Source: Streptomyces sp. LHD-70
GTDB taxonomy: Bacteria > Actinomycetota > Actinomycetes > Streptomycetales > Streptomycetaceae
NCBI RefSeq assembly: GCF_031157275.1
Contig: NZ_JAVIFW010000015.1
Span: 144,750 to 208,749, forward strand
Direction of reading: 5' to 3'
DNA length: 64,000 bases
Below are positions 33,000-41,458 of the stretch, in pieces; positions within the stretch are counted from its first letter, which is position 1; every line of letters begins with the position of its first letter. A program made the position numbers and the translations under genes. The notes under the pieces were generated by a model. It had not been told where the DNA came from and did no database searches. It saw nothing but the letters and a program-made list of their open reading frames with translations.

Positions 33000-34313
33000 G
33001 TGGAGCGGGCCGGGTTGGGTGTCGGTGCGGGTACGGCGTTGTGCGTGGGGGCGGTGCTGGGCCCTGGGGCGCTGACGCTGGTGTCCACGGCGGCCGCCGC
33101 GGCGGGGCCGGCGTCGCTGCTTGCGTGGGTGGGGCTGATCGGGCTGAGCCTGCCGGTCGCTCTGGCCTTCGCGGCGCTGGGGGCGCGGTATCCGGGGGCT
33201 GGGGGTGTGGCGGGGTTCGTGCAGCGAGCGTTCGGGAACCGGCCCGCCGTCTGTGTGGGGTGGTGGTTCTATTGGGCGGTGCCTCTCGGCGTGCCGGCCG
33301 CGGCGCTCGTCGCGGGTGAGTACGTGGCTGTTGCGGCGGGTTGGGGCGGCCGGTGGGCGGTGGGCGGCGTCGCGCTGGTCCTGCTGCTCGCGGCGTACGG
33401 GGCCAACCTCGCGGGGCTGCGGCTCTCGGGCCGGTTGCAGCTCGTCATGGTCGGACTCATCGTGCTGCTCCTAGCCGCAACCGTGGTGGTCGCGGCCGGG
33501 CAGGTGCGCGGCGCGCACTTCGCGCCGTTCGCGCCGCTCGGCTGGGCTTCCGTCGGCCGGGCGGCAGGCGTCCTGTTCTTCGCCTTCGCGGGTTGGGAGG
33601 CGGTCACGCACTTGTCGGGGGAGTTCGCCTCCCCCGGGCGCGATCTCCGTCGAACGACGCTGCTGGCATGGGGAGTTGTCGCGTTCCTCTACCTCGGGCT
33701 GGCATCGGTGACCATCGGCGTGCTGGGGGCGAGGACCGGCGGCACAGCGACCCCGCTCACGCTTCTGTTGGAAGGGGGCATCGGCTCCGCCGCACGGCCG
33801 CTGGTGGCGGTTGCAGCGCTCCTGTTGTCGTTCGGCGCGATCAACGCCTACCTGGCGGGCGGCGCCCGGCTGGGGGCGACGCTGGGCCTCCAGGGCGCCA
33901 TGCCGCAGCGTCTCGTGACCAGCCCTGCGGGAAGCCCCGGCCGCAGCCTCACCCTCCTCGCCCTGGTCTCCGCGGCCGTCGTGCTCGCCTCGGCCTTCGG
34001 CGCACTCGCACTGGACACGCTGCTGCGGGCGACCTCGGCCTGCCTGGTCGCTGTCACCCTCGCCGGACTACTCTCCGCGACCTCGCTGCTGCCCGGCCGA
34101 AGCTTGCTGCGCCTGGGCGCAGCTGTCAGCGCCGTCGTCACGGCGGGGGTGCTCGTCTTCTGCGGACCGTACCTGGTACTGCCCGCCGCGCTCGCGGCAG
34201 CCGCCTGCGTCTTCCACTCCGTGTCCCGTTCCCGCGTCCACCGCTCTGCGTTCCATTCCTCCCCCGCCCCATCCACCGGGGCCGTCCACGCAGAAAGGCG
34301 TCTGCACGTATGA
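33000..34313 (+). CDS. APC-family amino acid permease
   Basis: A 437-residue membrane protein with about 12 helices. It has the APC consensus GAGTALCVGAVLGPGALTLV in helix 1, FAFAGWEAVTHLSGEFASPG in helix 6, and AYLAGGARLGATLG with the family arginine after helix 8. It resembles small YjeH-like transporters more than large importers. GTG codons at 32997 and 33000 follow GGGAGG; I take the latter for spacing. Its stop overlaps the next start (ATGA). It may export a modified amino acid, given its partner methyltransferase and the Lrp regulator. Confidence 0.85.
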   Translation: MERAGLGVGAGTALCVGAVLGPGALTLVSTAAAAAGPASLLAWVGLIGLSLPVALAFAALGARYPGAGGVAGFVQRAFGNRPAVCVGWWFYWAVPLGVPAAALVAGEYVAVAAGWGGRWAVGGVALVLLLAAYGANLAGLRLSGRLQLVMVGLIVLLLAATVVVAAGQVRGAHFAPFAPLGWASVGRAAGVLFFAFAGWEAVTHLSGEFASPGRDLRRTTLLAWGVVAFLYLGLASVTIGVLGARTGGTATPLTLLLEGGIGSAARPLVAVAALLLSFGAINAYLAGGARLGATLGLQGAMPQRLVTSPAGSPGRSLTLLALVSAAVVLASAFGALALDTLLRATSACLVAVTLAGLLSATSLLPGRSLLRLGAAVSAVVTAGVLVFCGPYLVLPAALAAAACVFHSVSRSRVHRSAFHSSPAPSTGAVHAERRLHV

Positions 34314-35056
34314 CCACTACCGCCTCCGCCCACTACGACCGGCTCCTCGCCGCGCACTACACCTGGATGCTGGGAGGTGACATCGCCACACTCGCGGCGC
34401 AACAGGCCCGACTTTTAGACGAGTTGGGGGTACGACCCGGTCGTGCCGGCACCGAAGCCGTCGACCTCGGCTGCGGACCGGGACCGCAGAGCCTGGCCCT
34501 GGCCGAACTCGGCTTCTCACCCGTACTGGCCGTCGACACCAGCCGGCCGCTCCTGAACGAACTCGCCCAGCACGCCCCGGCCACCGTCCGGCCCCTGCAC
34601 GCCGACCTGCGCGAGGTGCTGCCTGCACACACCCACCCCGGCAGCGTGGGCGCGATCGTATGCATGGGCGACACGCTCACCCACCTACCCAGCGCCCAAG
34701 ACGTGACCCTCCTGATCCGCCAGGCCGCCACCAGCCTCGCCGAGGGCGGCCAATTCATCCTTACCTACCGGGACTTGAGCACACCGCGTACGGGCGAGGA
34801 CCGGTTCCTCTGCGTACGGGCCACCGCTGACCGGATCATGACCTGCTTCCTGGAGTACGGCGAGGAAACCGTCACCGTCCACGACCTCATCCACACCCGC
34901 ACCGGCGACTCCTGGGCCCTGCACACCAGCAGCTACCCCAAACTCCGCCTCCGCTCCGTGTGGGTCACCGAACAGTGTCGGACAGCCGGCCTCGACGTCA
35001 CTCACGATGAGACAGCGACGGGCGGGCTGCGCGTGCTCACCGCCGTGAAGCGGTAG
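34310..35056 (+). CDS. class I SAM-dependent methyltransferase
   Basis: A 248-residue methyltransferase. Motif I is AVDLGCGPGPQSLALAELG (about residues 50-68), with an acidic residue in LAVDTSRP and the motif IVCMGDTLTHLPS, then a post-motif helix and ILTYRDLS. It is fused by an ATGA overlap to the permease gene, so the two are made together. The substrate may be the same amino acid or amine that the permease carries; this is inference. It is not closely like any characterised O-, N- or C-methyltransferase I can name. Confidence 0.88.
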   Translation: MTTTASAHYDRLLAAHYTWMLGGDIATLAAQQARLLDELGVRPGRAGTEAVDLGCGPGPQSLALAELGFSPVLAVDTSRPLLNELAQHAPATVRPLHADLREVLPAHTHPGSVGAIVCMGDTLTHLPSAQDVTLLIRQAATSLAEGGQFILTYRDLSTPRTGEDRFLCVRATADRIMTCFLEYGEETVTVHDLIHTRTGDSWALHTSSYPKLRLRSVWVTEQCRTAGLDVTHDETATGGLRVLTAVKR

Positions 35057-35532
35057 GGGTGCCGGGATCCGGCCGCGCGCCACCGATGGCCGATCAAGCT
35101 CAGCACTGAATCCGCGGCTCCGAACCCATCCCCGTCCGTGTGCGGGTCCTCACCAGAGAGCTCTGGCGCGCCTCCTCATCGAGCACGGCTTCGTCGTCGA
35201 CGGCATCCAGCTGCTCACCGCAACCGACGAGTCGAAACCCGTAGTCCAGCAGCCTGTCCGCGCACGCCGCACCTTGACCTGACCGGCAACGGTCCTGGGG
35301 CAGCTCGGCAGCTCCCCCCCCGTACCAGTGCGACGCCTACCGGTTCCGTGGAGTGATAGTCGAAGCAACGTACGTTTGTCTGGGGCTATCGGCCGGTTCG
35401 GCCAACAGCCCCGTCCAGCAGAAGAGGCGAACGGTTCTTCCTGATTTGGATCCCAACTGGGCTGCGGTCGCGTCGGTGACGGCGGTCAGGAGTGCGGCCC
35501 GGTCGGCTGAAGGGTGGGGGGTGTGGTGGTGG
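35057..35532. other. non-coding stretch with one remnant
   Basis: Apart from the remnant at 35166-35282, I see no gene. It separates the methyltransferase gene from the convergent permease gene and holds no obvious terminator. Confidence 0.4.
35166..35282 (+). pseudogene. 3' remnant B, paralogue of the 31681 remnant
   Basis: The frame reads ARLLIEHGFVVDGIQLLTAT then DESKPVVQQPVRARRTLT and a stop. It matches remnant A in order and in most residues. Nucleotide identity is also visible over the last 40 bases. No start lies upstream. Two tails of one family flank the Lrp-permease locus in the same orientation. Confidence 0.5.
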
Positions 35533-37086
35533 TCAGCGCCACAGGAGGGCGATGACGCCGAGGACGAGGAAGGCCACGGTGTGGGTGGCGAGGACGGTGC
35601 GCAAGACGTGGCCGGTGTTGACGGGTGCGGTTACCTCCGTGCGTACGGCCGTGGCGGGTGCCTCGGTGCGTACGGCCGTGGCGGTGCCGCCCTGGCCTGT
35701 CGGGCCCGTCGAGCCCGTCGGGCTCGGCTGCTGCTCGGGTGCGGGTGAAGTGGCCTGCGGGCCGGGTGAGTTGGTGGCCAGTTCGGCGGCGAGCAGGACG
35801 CGGGCCACGGAGCCGCCGGAGGCGAGTGCCGCGCTGACGTTCTGGACGCCGACGAGCTGCAGCGCCGGGTAGCCGAGGGCGTGGGCGGCGCCGCTCTGGC
35901 TGGCGGCGAACATGGCGTTGGCGCCCGTGTTGGAGCCGGCGAGGAAGCCGCCGATCGCGCCGATCCAGGGGGCGAGCAGCAGGTAGGCCGGGCCGAGTGC
36001 GGCGCAGGCCTCGGCGATCTCGCGGCTCATGCCGGTGACGGTGAGGAGCGTGCCGAGGATCAGGAACAGGGCGGTGGTGAGGGTGACCTGCCACCAGCGG
36101 GTTGTGGCGGTCCGCGCGGCGGTGGGCAGGACCGGGCCGTCGGCGGCGAGCAGGCGCGGGGTGAGTGCGGCGGTGAGCAGCAGCCAGCCGGCCGGTCCCG
36201 CGAGCACGGTCCACCAGCCCTCTTCGATGCCGGCCGCGCTGAGGGCGGCGCGCCCGGCGAGCAGGCCGAGGACGAGGAAGGCGTACGGGGCGAGGGCGCG
36301 GCCGACCGGCTCCGCCTCCTTGGAGCCCTGTTCTTGCAGGCGGGATACGAGGAGCAGGACGGCGATGGTGGCGAGGCCGCCGAGGACGCCGGCGAGGGGG
36401 ACGCCGATGTAGGTGTTGACGGCCCACACGGTGAGCCACAACGTGCCGGTGGCGAGCAGGAGTTCACCGGCCGCGCCGAGCGCACGGCGCGGCCCGTGGG
36501 CGACGGCGAGGGCGGCGGCGCCACAGATGAGGAAGACGGGTGCGGAGAGCAGTGCGGAGACGACGCCGAGTTCCTGGAAGTCGACCTGCCCGAGTTCGGC
36601 GGAGACGAGGCTGCCGGGGGCGAGGGAGCCCCACGGCACGGTGACGAGTCCGAGCAGGCCGACCACGGCGGCCCTGGCCGGGGCGAGGCCGAGCTGGCGG
36701 AGCAGGGGGATGGCGACGACGACGCCGATGCCGAAGCCGGTGAGGGATTCGGCGAACGGGGTGACGCCGAACACGATGAGCATCACGGCCCGGCTGTGGG
36801 AGCTGCAGGCGCCGCTGAGGCGGGCGCCGAGGCGGGCCTGTGCCCCGGTGCGGGACATGAGTTCGCTCAGGAGGATGCCGCCGAAGAGGATCGCGGCGAG
36901 CTCGACGAGCGTGGGCAGCATGTGGAGTTGGGCCTCGCCGAGGTCGGCGAGCGGGGTGCGGAAGGTGGTGGCGGTGAGGACGGCGGCGGTGCCGAGGGCG
37001 GCGAGGGCCGCGTAGAGGGCGCGTACCTTCGCGGCGAGGAGTCCGAGGGTGGCGAGGACGGGGAGGGTCGCGAGGAGTGCGTTCAT
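35533..37086 (-). CDS. L-lactate permease (LctP)-family transporter
   Basis: A 517-residue membrane protein with about 13 helices. Family motifs include VIFGV-like FGVTPFAESLTGFGIGVVV, GLVTVPWGSLAPGSLV and GAIGGFLAGSNTGANAMFA, the LctP signature in the second half. An unusual linker rich in Pro, Thr and Gly (about 445-490, with a repeated TAVRTE) precedes the last helix. Its ATG overlaps the stop of the FAD/NAD(P) enzyme (ATGA). In this operon it probably carries a hydroxy- or keto-acid other than lactate, or an amino acid-derived product. That is inference. Confidence 0.85.
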   Translation of the reverse strand: MNALLATLPVLATLGLLAAKVRALYAALAALGTAAVLTATTFRTPLADLGEAQLHMLPTLVELAAILFGGILLSELMSRTGAQARLGARLSGACSSHSRAVMLIVFGVTPFAESLTGFGIGVVVAIPLLRQLGLAPARAAVVGLLGLVTVPWGSLAPGSLVSAELGQVDFQELGVVSALLSAPVFLICGAAALAVAHGPRRALGAAGELLLATGTLWLTVWAVNTYIGVPLAGVLGGLATIAVLLLVSRLQEQGSKEAEPVGRALAPYAFLVLGLLAGRAALSAAGIEEGWWTVLAGPAGWLLLTAALTPRLLAADGPVLPTAARTATTRWWQVTLTTALFLILGTLLTVTGMSREIAEACAALGPAYLLLAPWIGAIGGFLAGSNTGANAMFAASQSGAAHALGYPALQLVGVQNVSAALASGGSVARVLLAAELATNSPGPQATSPAPEQQPSPTGSTGPTGQGGTATAVRTEAPATAVRTEVTAPVNTGHVLRTVLATHTVAFLVLGVIALLWR

Positions 37087-39047
37087 CGGATGGCCTTCGC
37101 TGGTGCTGCTTGTCGGGTGCGGGGCTCCTGCGTGCGGGGCTCCTGCGTGCGGGGCTCCCGGGTACGCGGCGGCTGCCTGCGGGCCGCGTCCAGGAGGGCG
37201 CGGACGCTGCGGTCGGCGTCGAGGAGGGCCCGGTTGGGGCCTCCGGGTGAGGGGACGTAGTGGTTGTAGAAGGTGGTGCCCTCGGTGAGCGGGCCGAGGA
37301 TCCACAGACGGGTGTCCACGGTGGTGTCGCGGCCGACCGGGTGCTGGGCGCGCGTGATGTCGGCGCCGCGGCTGTGCGGGGCGTCGGGCCGGTGGCGGCG
37401 CAGCCTGCCGGTGTCGCGCAGGTGGTTCAGGAGCGTGCTGCCGGTGCGGTCGATGTCGGGCTGGCCGGAGGTGGCGTGGCAGAGCCAGTCGGCGTGCACG
37501 GTGTGTCCGGTGGTGAGGCGGGTCGAGGTGAGGCGCCAGACACCGCCGGTCCCGTCCCAGGCGACCTCGGGTTCGGGGCCGAGCGGGATCTCGACGACGC
37601 CCGCGTCGATGAGGGCCAGGAGCTCGCGGTGGCGGTCGAGTTGGGGTCCGGTGACGGAGCGGTTGAGTACGGCGGTGAACGCGCCGTAGAACTCGTCGTG
37701 GGACTTCTCGTCGAGGCCCGCGAAGTCGACGGCGTACCGGATGATGTCGCGCTGGTCGCGGAGGACTTCGAGCGCCGACTTGAGAGGGCTGGCGCCGAGT
37801 CCGGCGTTCGCCTCGTCGAGGTCGGTGCGCAGGGCGGCCGTGTAGTGGTCCTGGTGGGCGGCGCTCGTGTCGAGCGGGCCGGGGCCCGGGAAGAGCAGCC
37901 TTTCGGGCACGAACTGGCCGTAGCTCTGGGCGTGTTGGCCGTCGAGGTGGTCCAGGGCGGCGTCGAGGGTGCCGTCGTGGGCGGCGGCCCGCAGTGTCTG
38001 CTCGGTGGCCGCGGCGGTGTCGGCGAGGTGGGCGCAGCGGCGGTGGTACGCGATGCGCATCTCGGTGCAGATCAGTGGCACGAGGTCGCCGTGGAGGCTG
38101 AGCGTGCCGTCCGTGGAGCCGGTCCGCAGCCGGTCGATGTGGGTGCGGGTGAGGGCGAGCGGCTTGAAGGCGCCGTCGCGGTTGTTGTGCGGGCGGGCGC
38201 GGAACGGCAGGCCCGTACGGGAGAAGAGCACGATGCGCGGTTCGCGGCCGCTCGGCTCGTACGTCCCGTCGGTGTGCCGGCCGCCGCGGCCCACGGTGAG
38301 GGCGGCGAGGGCGTCCATGCCGGACAGGCCGGTGCCGGCGAGGGCGATGGTGTGCTCGGGTGCGACGTCCGCGAACTGCTCGGCGGGCGGGTACGGGGAG
38401 CGGATGCGGCGGTCCTCGCCGGGCGCCCGGGGTGCGGGTGGCTCGGGGGTGTGGCCGGTGGTGAGGAAGACGTGGTGGCTGCGGAGCACGGTGCCGTTGT
38501 CGAGGGTGACGACGCGCAGATCCTGTGCGGCGGGGTCGGCGTCCAGGGTGCGGGCGGTGGCGGGGTGCAGCCGGATGTTGAGGTGGTCGGGGGCGCGACG
38601 CAGGGTGCGCTGCAGGAACCAGGACAGGTAGGCGCCGAGGATGCGGCGCGGCAGGTAGTCGTCGGGGCGTATCGCGCGGCCCTCGGTCTGCAGGGTGAAC
38701 CCGTCGTCGGCGAGGCGGAGTTGGAGTTCGCGCACCCATGCGTACAGGTTCGGTCCCCGGTCGCCGACCGCGTCGCCGACGGTGGCCTCCTCGGGGAAGA
38801 GGGAGACCTGGCTGCACACGGTGTTGAGGAGCAGGTGGTCGGGCTGGTCCGGGGTGTGCAGGCCGGTGCCGTCGCAGGCGGGGTCGACGAGGTCGACGGT
38901 GAGGGGGCGCTGCTGCCAGTCGGGGTGCGAGGTGTGGGTGATGAGGCGTTCGAGTACGCCGATGCCGCGGGAGCCGAGGCCGATGATGCTGACGGCGGTG
39001 GCGGGTGTCCGGTGCCGTACGGAGGGGCTGTGGAGGGTCGGTTTCAT
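37083..39047 (-). CDS. FAD/NAD(P)-binding oxidoreductase (NAD_binding_9-like)
   Basis: A 654-residue flavoprotein. Its N-terminus holds a dinucleotide loop VSIIGLGSRGIGVLERL with VDLVDPA. The central part has a second nucleotide site, ALAGTGLSGMDALAALTVGR, after HHVFLTTGHTPEPP. The overall layout is that of proteins with the FAD-NAD(P)-binding domain seen beside amino acid and siderophore genes, of unproven chemistry. GGAGGA lies before the ATG at 39047. The last 35 residues carry a repeat of REPRTQEP from a 15-bp DNA repeat. It may act on 2,3-diaminopropionate or a derivative, since the gene belongs to the interrupted sbn operon. N-hydroxylation or oxidation is possible. Confidence 0.8.
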   Translation of the reverse strand: MKPTLHSPSVRHRTPATAVSIIGLGSRGIGVLERLITHTSHPDWQQRPLTVDLVDPACDGTGLHTPDQPDHLLLNTVCSQVSLFPEEATVGDAVGDRGPNLYAWVRELQLRLADDGFTLQTEGRAIRPDDYLPRRILGAYLSWFLQRTLRRAPDHLNIRLHPATARTLDADPAAQDLRVVTLDNGTVLRSHHVFLTTGHTPEPPAPRAPGEDRRIRSPYPPAEQFADVAPEHTIALAGTGLSGMDALAALTVGRGGRHTDGTYEPSGREPRIVLFSRTGLPFRARPHNNRDGAFKPLALTRTHIDRLRTGSTDGTLSLHGDLVPLICTEMRIAYHRRCAHLADTAAATEQTLRAAAHDGTLDAALDHLDGQHAQSYGQFVPERLLFPGPGPLDTSAAHQDHYTAALRTDLDEANAGLGASPLKSALEVLRDQRDIIRYAVDFAGLDEKSHDEFYGAFTAVLNRSVTGPQLDRHRELLALIDAGVVEIPLGPEPEVAWDGTGGVWRLTSTRLTTGHTVHADWLCHATSGQPDIDRTGSTLLNHLRDTGRLRRHRPDAPHSRGADITRAQHPVGRDTTVDTRLWILGPLTEGTTFYNHYVPSPGGPNRALLDADRSVRALLDAARRQPPRTREPRTQEPRTQEPRTRQAAPAKAIR

Positions 39048-39203
39048 TGGTGTCCTCCGAGGAGACTCCGGCCTTCGGGCCGGGGAGGAATGGGCCGCCC
39101 CGTGGAGCAGAGCAGGGAACGTCGTATCGCCGCCAGGGCGATACGAGTTCTGCAGATCGAGGTGGGACGTCAACTGTCAGTCCTCCCGGGTAGGTTGATG
39201 TTC

Positions 39204-40406
39204 ATGACGAGGACGGTGCGGACAGGAACGGCCGGGCATGCCCGGTACACGTTTCGTCTGCGTGTGTCGTCGACCGCCCGCACAGCCCTGCTCGCCGAGT
39301 GGAACCGGTGCAGGTGGGTGTGGAACGAGTGCGTGGCCCGGTCGAAGAAGGCATATGCCGACCGCGAGGAGTGCGGTCCGGTGCGGCTGAGCAGCATGCT
39401 GACCGAGGCCCGCTCCCGTACGCCGTGGCTGCGCGAGGGCGCATCCGTGCCGCAGCAGCAGACCATTCGGGACTTCGCGAAGTCCCGGGCGAAGGCTCTC
39501 AAGGACATCAAGGCCCGCCTGCCGCAGCATCGCCGGGCGGGGATGCCGAAGCACCGCAGGAAGCGCGACGCCAGTCCGACGATGGAGTACACGCGGCGTG
39601 GCTTCCGTCTGAAGGACGGGCGCCTGCACCTGACCGGCGGGATCGTGCTGACGGTGGCGTGGTCCCGCGAGCTCCCCGCCGACCCGTCCAGCGCCCGCGT
39701 CTACCAGGACTCCCTCGGTCATTGGTACTGCTCGTTCGTGGTTCCCGCCCAGGCCGAGCCACTGCCCGCGACGGGCCGCGTCCTCGGCATCGACTGGGGC
39801 GTCAAAGAGACCGCAACGACCACTTCGGACGCGCACGACCTGCCGCATGCCGAGCACGGCAAGCGAGCCGCGCAGCGTCTCGCCCGCTACCAGCGCCAGA
39901 TGGCACGGCGCCGCCTGCCGAAAGGCAAGGCCCAGTCGAAGGGTTACCGGAAGGCTCAGACGCAGGCGACGAAGCTGCACAAGAAGGTGGCCCGGCAGCG
40001 GCAGGACACCGGTCGTAAGTGGGCCAAGCGCGTGGTCCGTGACCATGACGCGATCGCGGTCGAGGACTTCCGGCCGAAGTTCCTGGCGAAGACCACCATG
40101 GCCCGCAAGGCCGCGGACGCGGCGATCGCCGCCACCAAGGCGGCCCTGGTCGAGATGAGCCGCAAGCACGGCCGGGACGTGCACCTTGTCCACCCGGCGC
40201 ACACCACGACGGATTGCGCAGACTGCGGATCGAGAACCAAGCACGCGCTGCCTCTCTCAGAACGAACGTATACGTGCACCGCGTGCGGAATCTCCCGGCC
40301 ACGGGACAAGAAATCCGCACGCGTGATGCTCGTCCGGGCTGGTCTCAACCCGGCTGGTGACGAAGGCGTAAGACCTCCGGGAGCGCTGCTCCCGGACGCA
40401 GCCTGA
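39204..40406 (+). CDS. tnpB: TnpB RNA-guided nuclease
   Basis: A 400-residue IS605-type TnpB, ancestral to Cas12. It has an N-terminal nucleic-acid-binding lobe and then the RuvC parts: first aspartate in LGIDWGVKET (about residue 196), glutamate in IAVEDFRPKF (about 285), and last aspartate in RPRDKKSARVML (about 368). Between the last two lies a four-cysteine zinc ribbon, CADCG with CTACG. All catalytic positions are kept, so it is probably active. The ATG at 39204 is preferred to 39198 for spacing to AGG. TnpB works with a right-end RNA whose guide lies just past the element; here that would match the end of sbnB. No tnpA is present, so movement would need a partner elsewhere. Confidence 0.9.
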   Translation: MTRTVRTGTAGHARYTFRLRVSSTARTALLAEWNRCRWVWNECVARSKKAYADREECGPVRLSSMLTEARSRTPWLREGASVPQQQTIRDFAKSRAKALKDIKARLPQHRRAGMPKHRRKRDASPTMEYTRRGFRLKDGRLHLTGGIVLTVAWSRELPADPSSARVYQDSLGHWYCSFVVPAQAEPLPATGRVLGIDWGVKETATTTSDAHDLPHAEHGKRAAQRLARYQRQMARRRLPKGKAQSKGYRKAQTQATKLHKKVARQRQDTGRKWAKRVVRDHDAIAVEDFRPKFLAKTTMARKAADAAIAATKAALVEMSRKHGRDVHLVHPAHTTTDCADCGSRTKHALPLSERTYTCTACGISRPRDKKSARVMLVRAGLNPAGDEGVRPPGALLPDAA

Positions 40407-40415
40407 GCCAGGAAT

Positions 40416-40435
40416 CCCCCTCCTCCAGGAGGGGG
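40416..40435 (+). ncRNA. right-end hairpin, probable 3' part of the TnpB guide RNA
   Basis: An 8-bp stem with a four-base loop (TCCA) follows the tnpB stop, ending ten bases before the presumed right end GTCAA at 40445. TnpB guide RNAs overlap the gene end and this hairpin. The guide should begin at 40446, within the last codons of sbnB on the other strand. Only the hairpin is shown; the RNA ends are inferred. Confidence 0.5.
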
Positions 40436-40447
40436 AGGACGTCAAGG

Positions 40448-41455
40448 TCACCACCGCTGGGTCTCGCCGAAGAAGTCGCTGATCTCGACGGCCTCGCCGG
40501 ACTCCTGGGCCGTGCGGTAGATGTGCGTGCCGACGGCGAGGTCGAGGACGCCGAGGCCGAACGGCGAGAAGATGACCGGCCGGTCGGTGGCGATCTCGAC
40601 GGTGCCGCGGATGACCTGGGCGAGGGTGCCGTCGATGAAGTCGCGGTGGCCGTACTTCTGTTCCGCCAGGTGCGGGGAGGTGTTGGCGGTCATGCAGTGG
40701 CCGATGTCGTCGAGGATGTTCTGCGCTCCGGCGATGATCTCCGGGCCGATGTCGCGCAGGGACACGTTGAGGACGGTCTGGCCGGGGACGAAGGTGTCGG
40801 CGTGCAGGACGTACGGTTCGCCCGCGGTGGTGGCGAACACGACGAGGTCGGCGCTGGTGATCGCGGTGTCGAGGCTCTCCTCGACGCGCGCCGGGTAGTC
40901 GAGTTCGTCGGTGGCGTAGTCGGCGAAGGCCTGGCCGTAGGCGGGGATGCGGTCGTGGATGACGAGGTCGTCGATCTGCCATTCCTGGGCGTGGAAGAAC
41001 TCCAGGATGTTGCGGGCGATGATGCCGGCGCCGACGATCGTGAGGCGCTGCGTGGTGCGCCGGCCGGTGAGTTCCTCGGCGGCGAGGAGCGCGGACGCGG
41101 CGGTACGGGCGGCGCTGATCTGGGAGGCTTCCAGGCAGGCGAACGGGTAGCCGGTCTCGTAGTCGTTGAGGAGCAGCGCCGCGGAGGCGCGGGGCACCTT
41201 GTTCTTGATGTTGCCGGGGAAGCTGCTGATCCACTTGATGCCGGCGACGTTGTGCTCGCCGCCGAGGTAGGCGGGCAGCGCGATGATGCGGCTGTCGGGC
41301 TTGTCGGGGAAGCGCAGGAAGTAGCTGTTGGGGTTGACGGAGTCGCCGTCCTCGTGGGCGAGGTAGGTGGCGCGTACTTCCTCGACGATCTGCTTGCGGC
41401 TGCGCCCGATGATGTCGCGGGCGGTCCTGCCGCCGATGACGCTGAACTCGAACAC
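40448..41455 (-). CDS. sbnB: 2,3-diaminopropionate biosynthesis protein SbnB
   Basis: A 335-residue member of the ornithine cyclodeaminase/mu-crystallin fold, matching SbnB. It oxidises N-(1-amino-1-carboxy-2-ethyl)-glutamate with NAD to give L-2,3-diaminopropionate, 2-oxoglutarate and NADH. Motifs are the dinucleotide loop LTIVGAGIIARNILEF, the substrate segment GIKWISSFPGN and NVSLRDIGPEII. The start is GTG, three bases after the sbnA stop. The stop lies three bases beyond the presumed TnpB element end, so the gene is just intact. With sbnA it makes a building block for a siderophore or antibiotic. Confidence 0.9.
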   Translation of the reverse strand: MFEFSVIGGRTARDIIGRSRKQIVEEVRATYLAHEDGDSVNPNSYFLRFPDKPDSRIIALPAYLGGEHNVAGIKWISSFPGNIKNKVPRASAALLLNDYETGYPFACLEASQISAARTAASALLAAEELTGRRTTQRLTIVGAGIIARNILEFFHAQEWQIDDLVIHDRIPAYGQAFADYATDELDYPARVEESLDTAITSADLVVFATTAGEPYVLHADTFVPGQTVLNVSLRDIGPEIIAGAQNILDDIGHCMTANTSPHLAEQKYGHRDFIDGTLAQVIRGTVEIATDRPVIFSPFGLGVLDLAVGTHIYRTAQESGEAVEISDFFGETQRW

Positions 41456-41458
41456 GGG

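Larger units (their letters stand above)
39057..40445 (+). mobile_element. IS200/IS605-type element carrying tnpB only
   Basis: The element carries tnpB and no tnpA. A UUCG-loop hairpin near its left side (stem 39066-39073 with 39078-39085) and a hairpin near the right side (40416-40423 with 40428-40435) are subterminal structures of the kind IS605 elements use. The right end reads GGGGGAGGACGTCAA and probably stops at 40445. The left boundary is an estimate. It sits between sbnB and the FAD/NAD(P) gene and points against them. It splits a minus-strand operon. Confidence 0.65.

Noticed and set aside
35533..37086. True lactate importer linked to lactate metabolism
   Set aside because: No lactate dehydrogenase or lut genes are nearby and the gene is fused by overlap to a biosynthetic flavoprotein, so the family name alone does not set the substrate.
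37111..37160. 15-bp repeats in the end of the FAD/NAD(P) gene as a regulatory element
   Set aside because: They keep the reading frame and encode a C-terminal REPRTQEP repeat, so coding expansion is the simpler view.
35881..37260. 459-residue frame on the + strand opposite the LctP-type permease
   Set aside because: Gly/Glu-rich low-complexity translation, antisense to a protein with clear membrane helices and family motifs.
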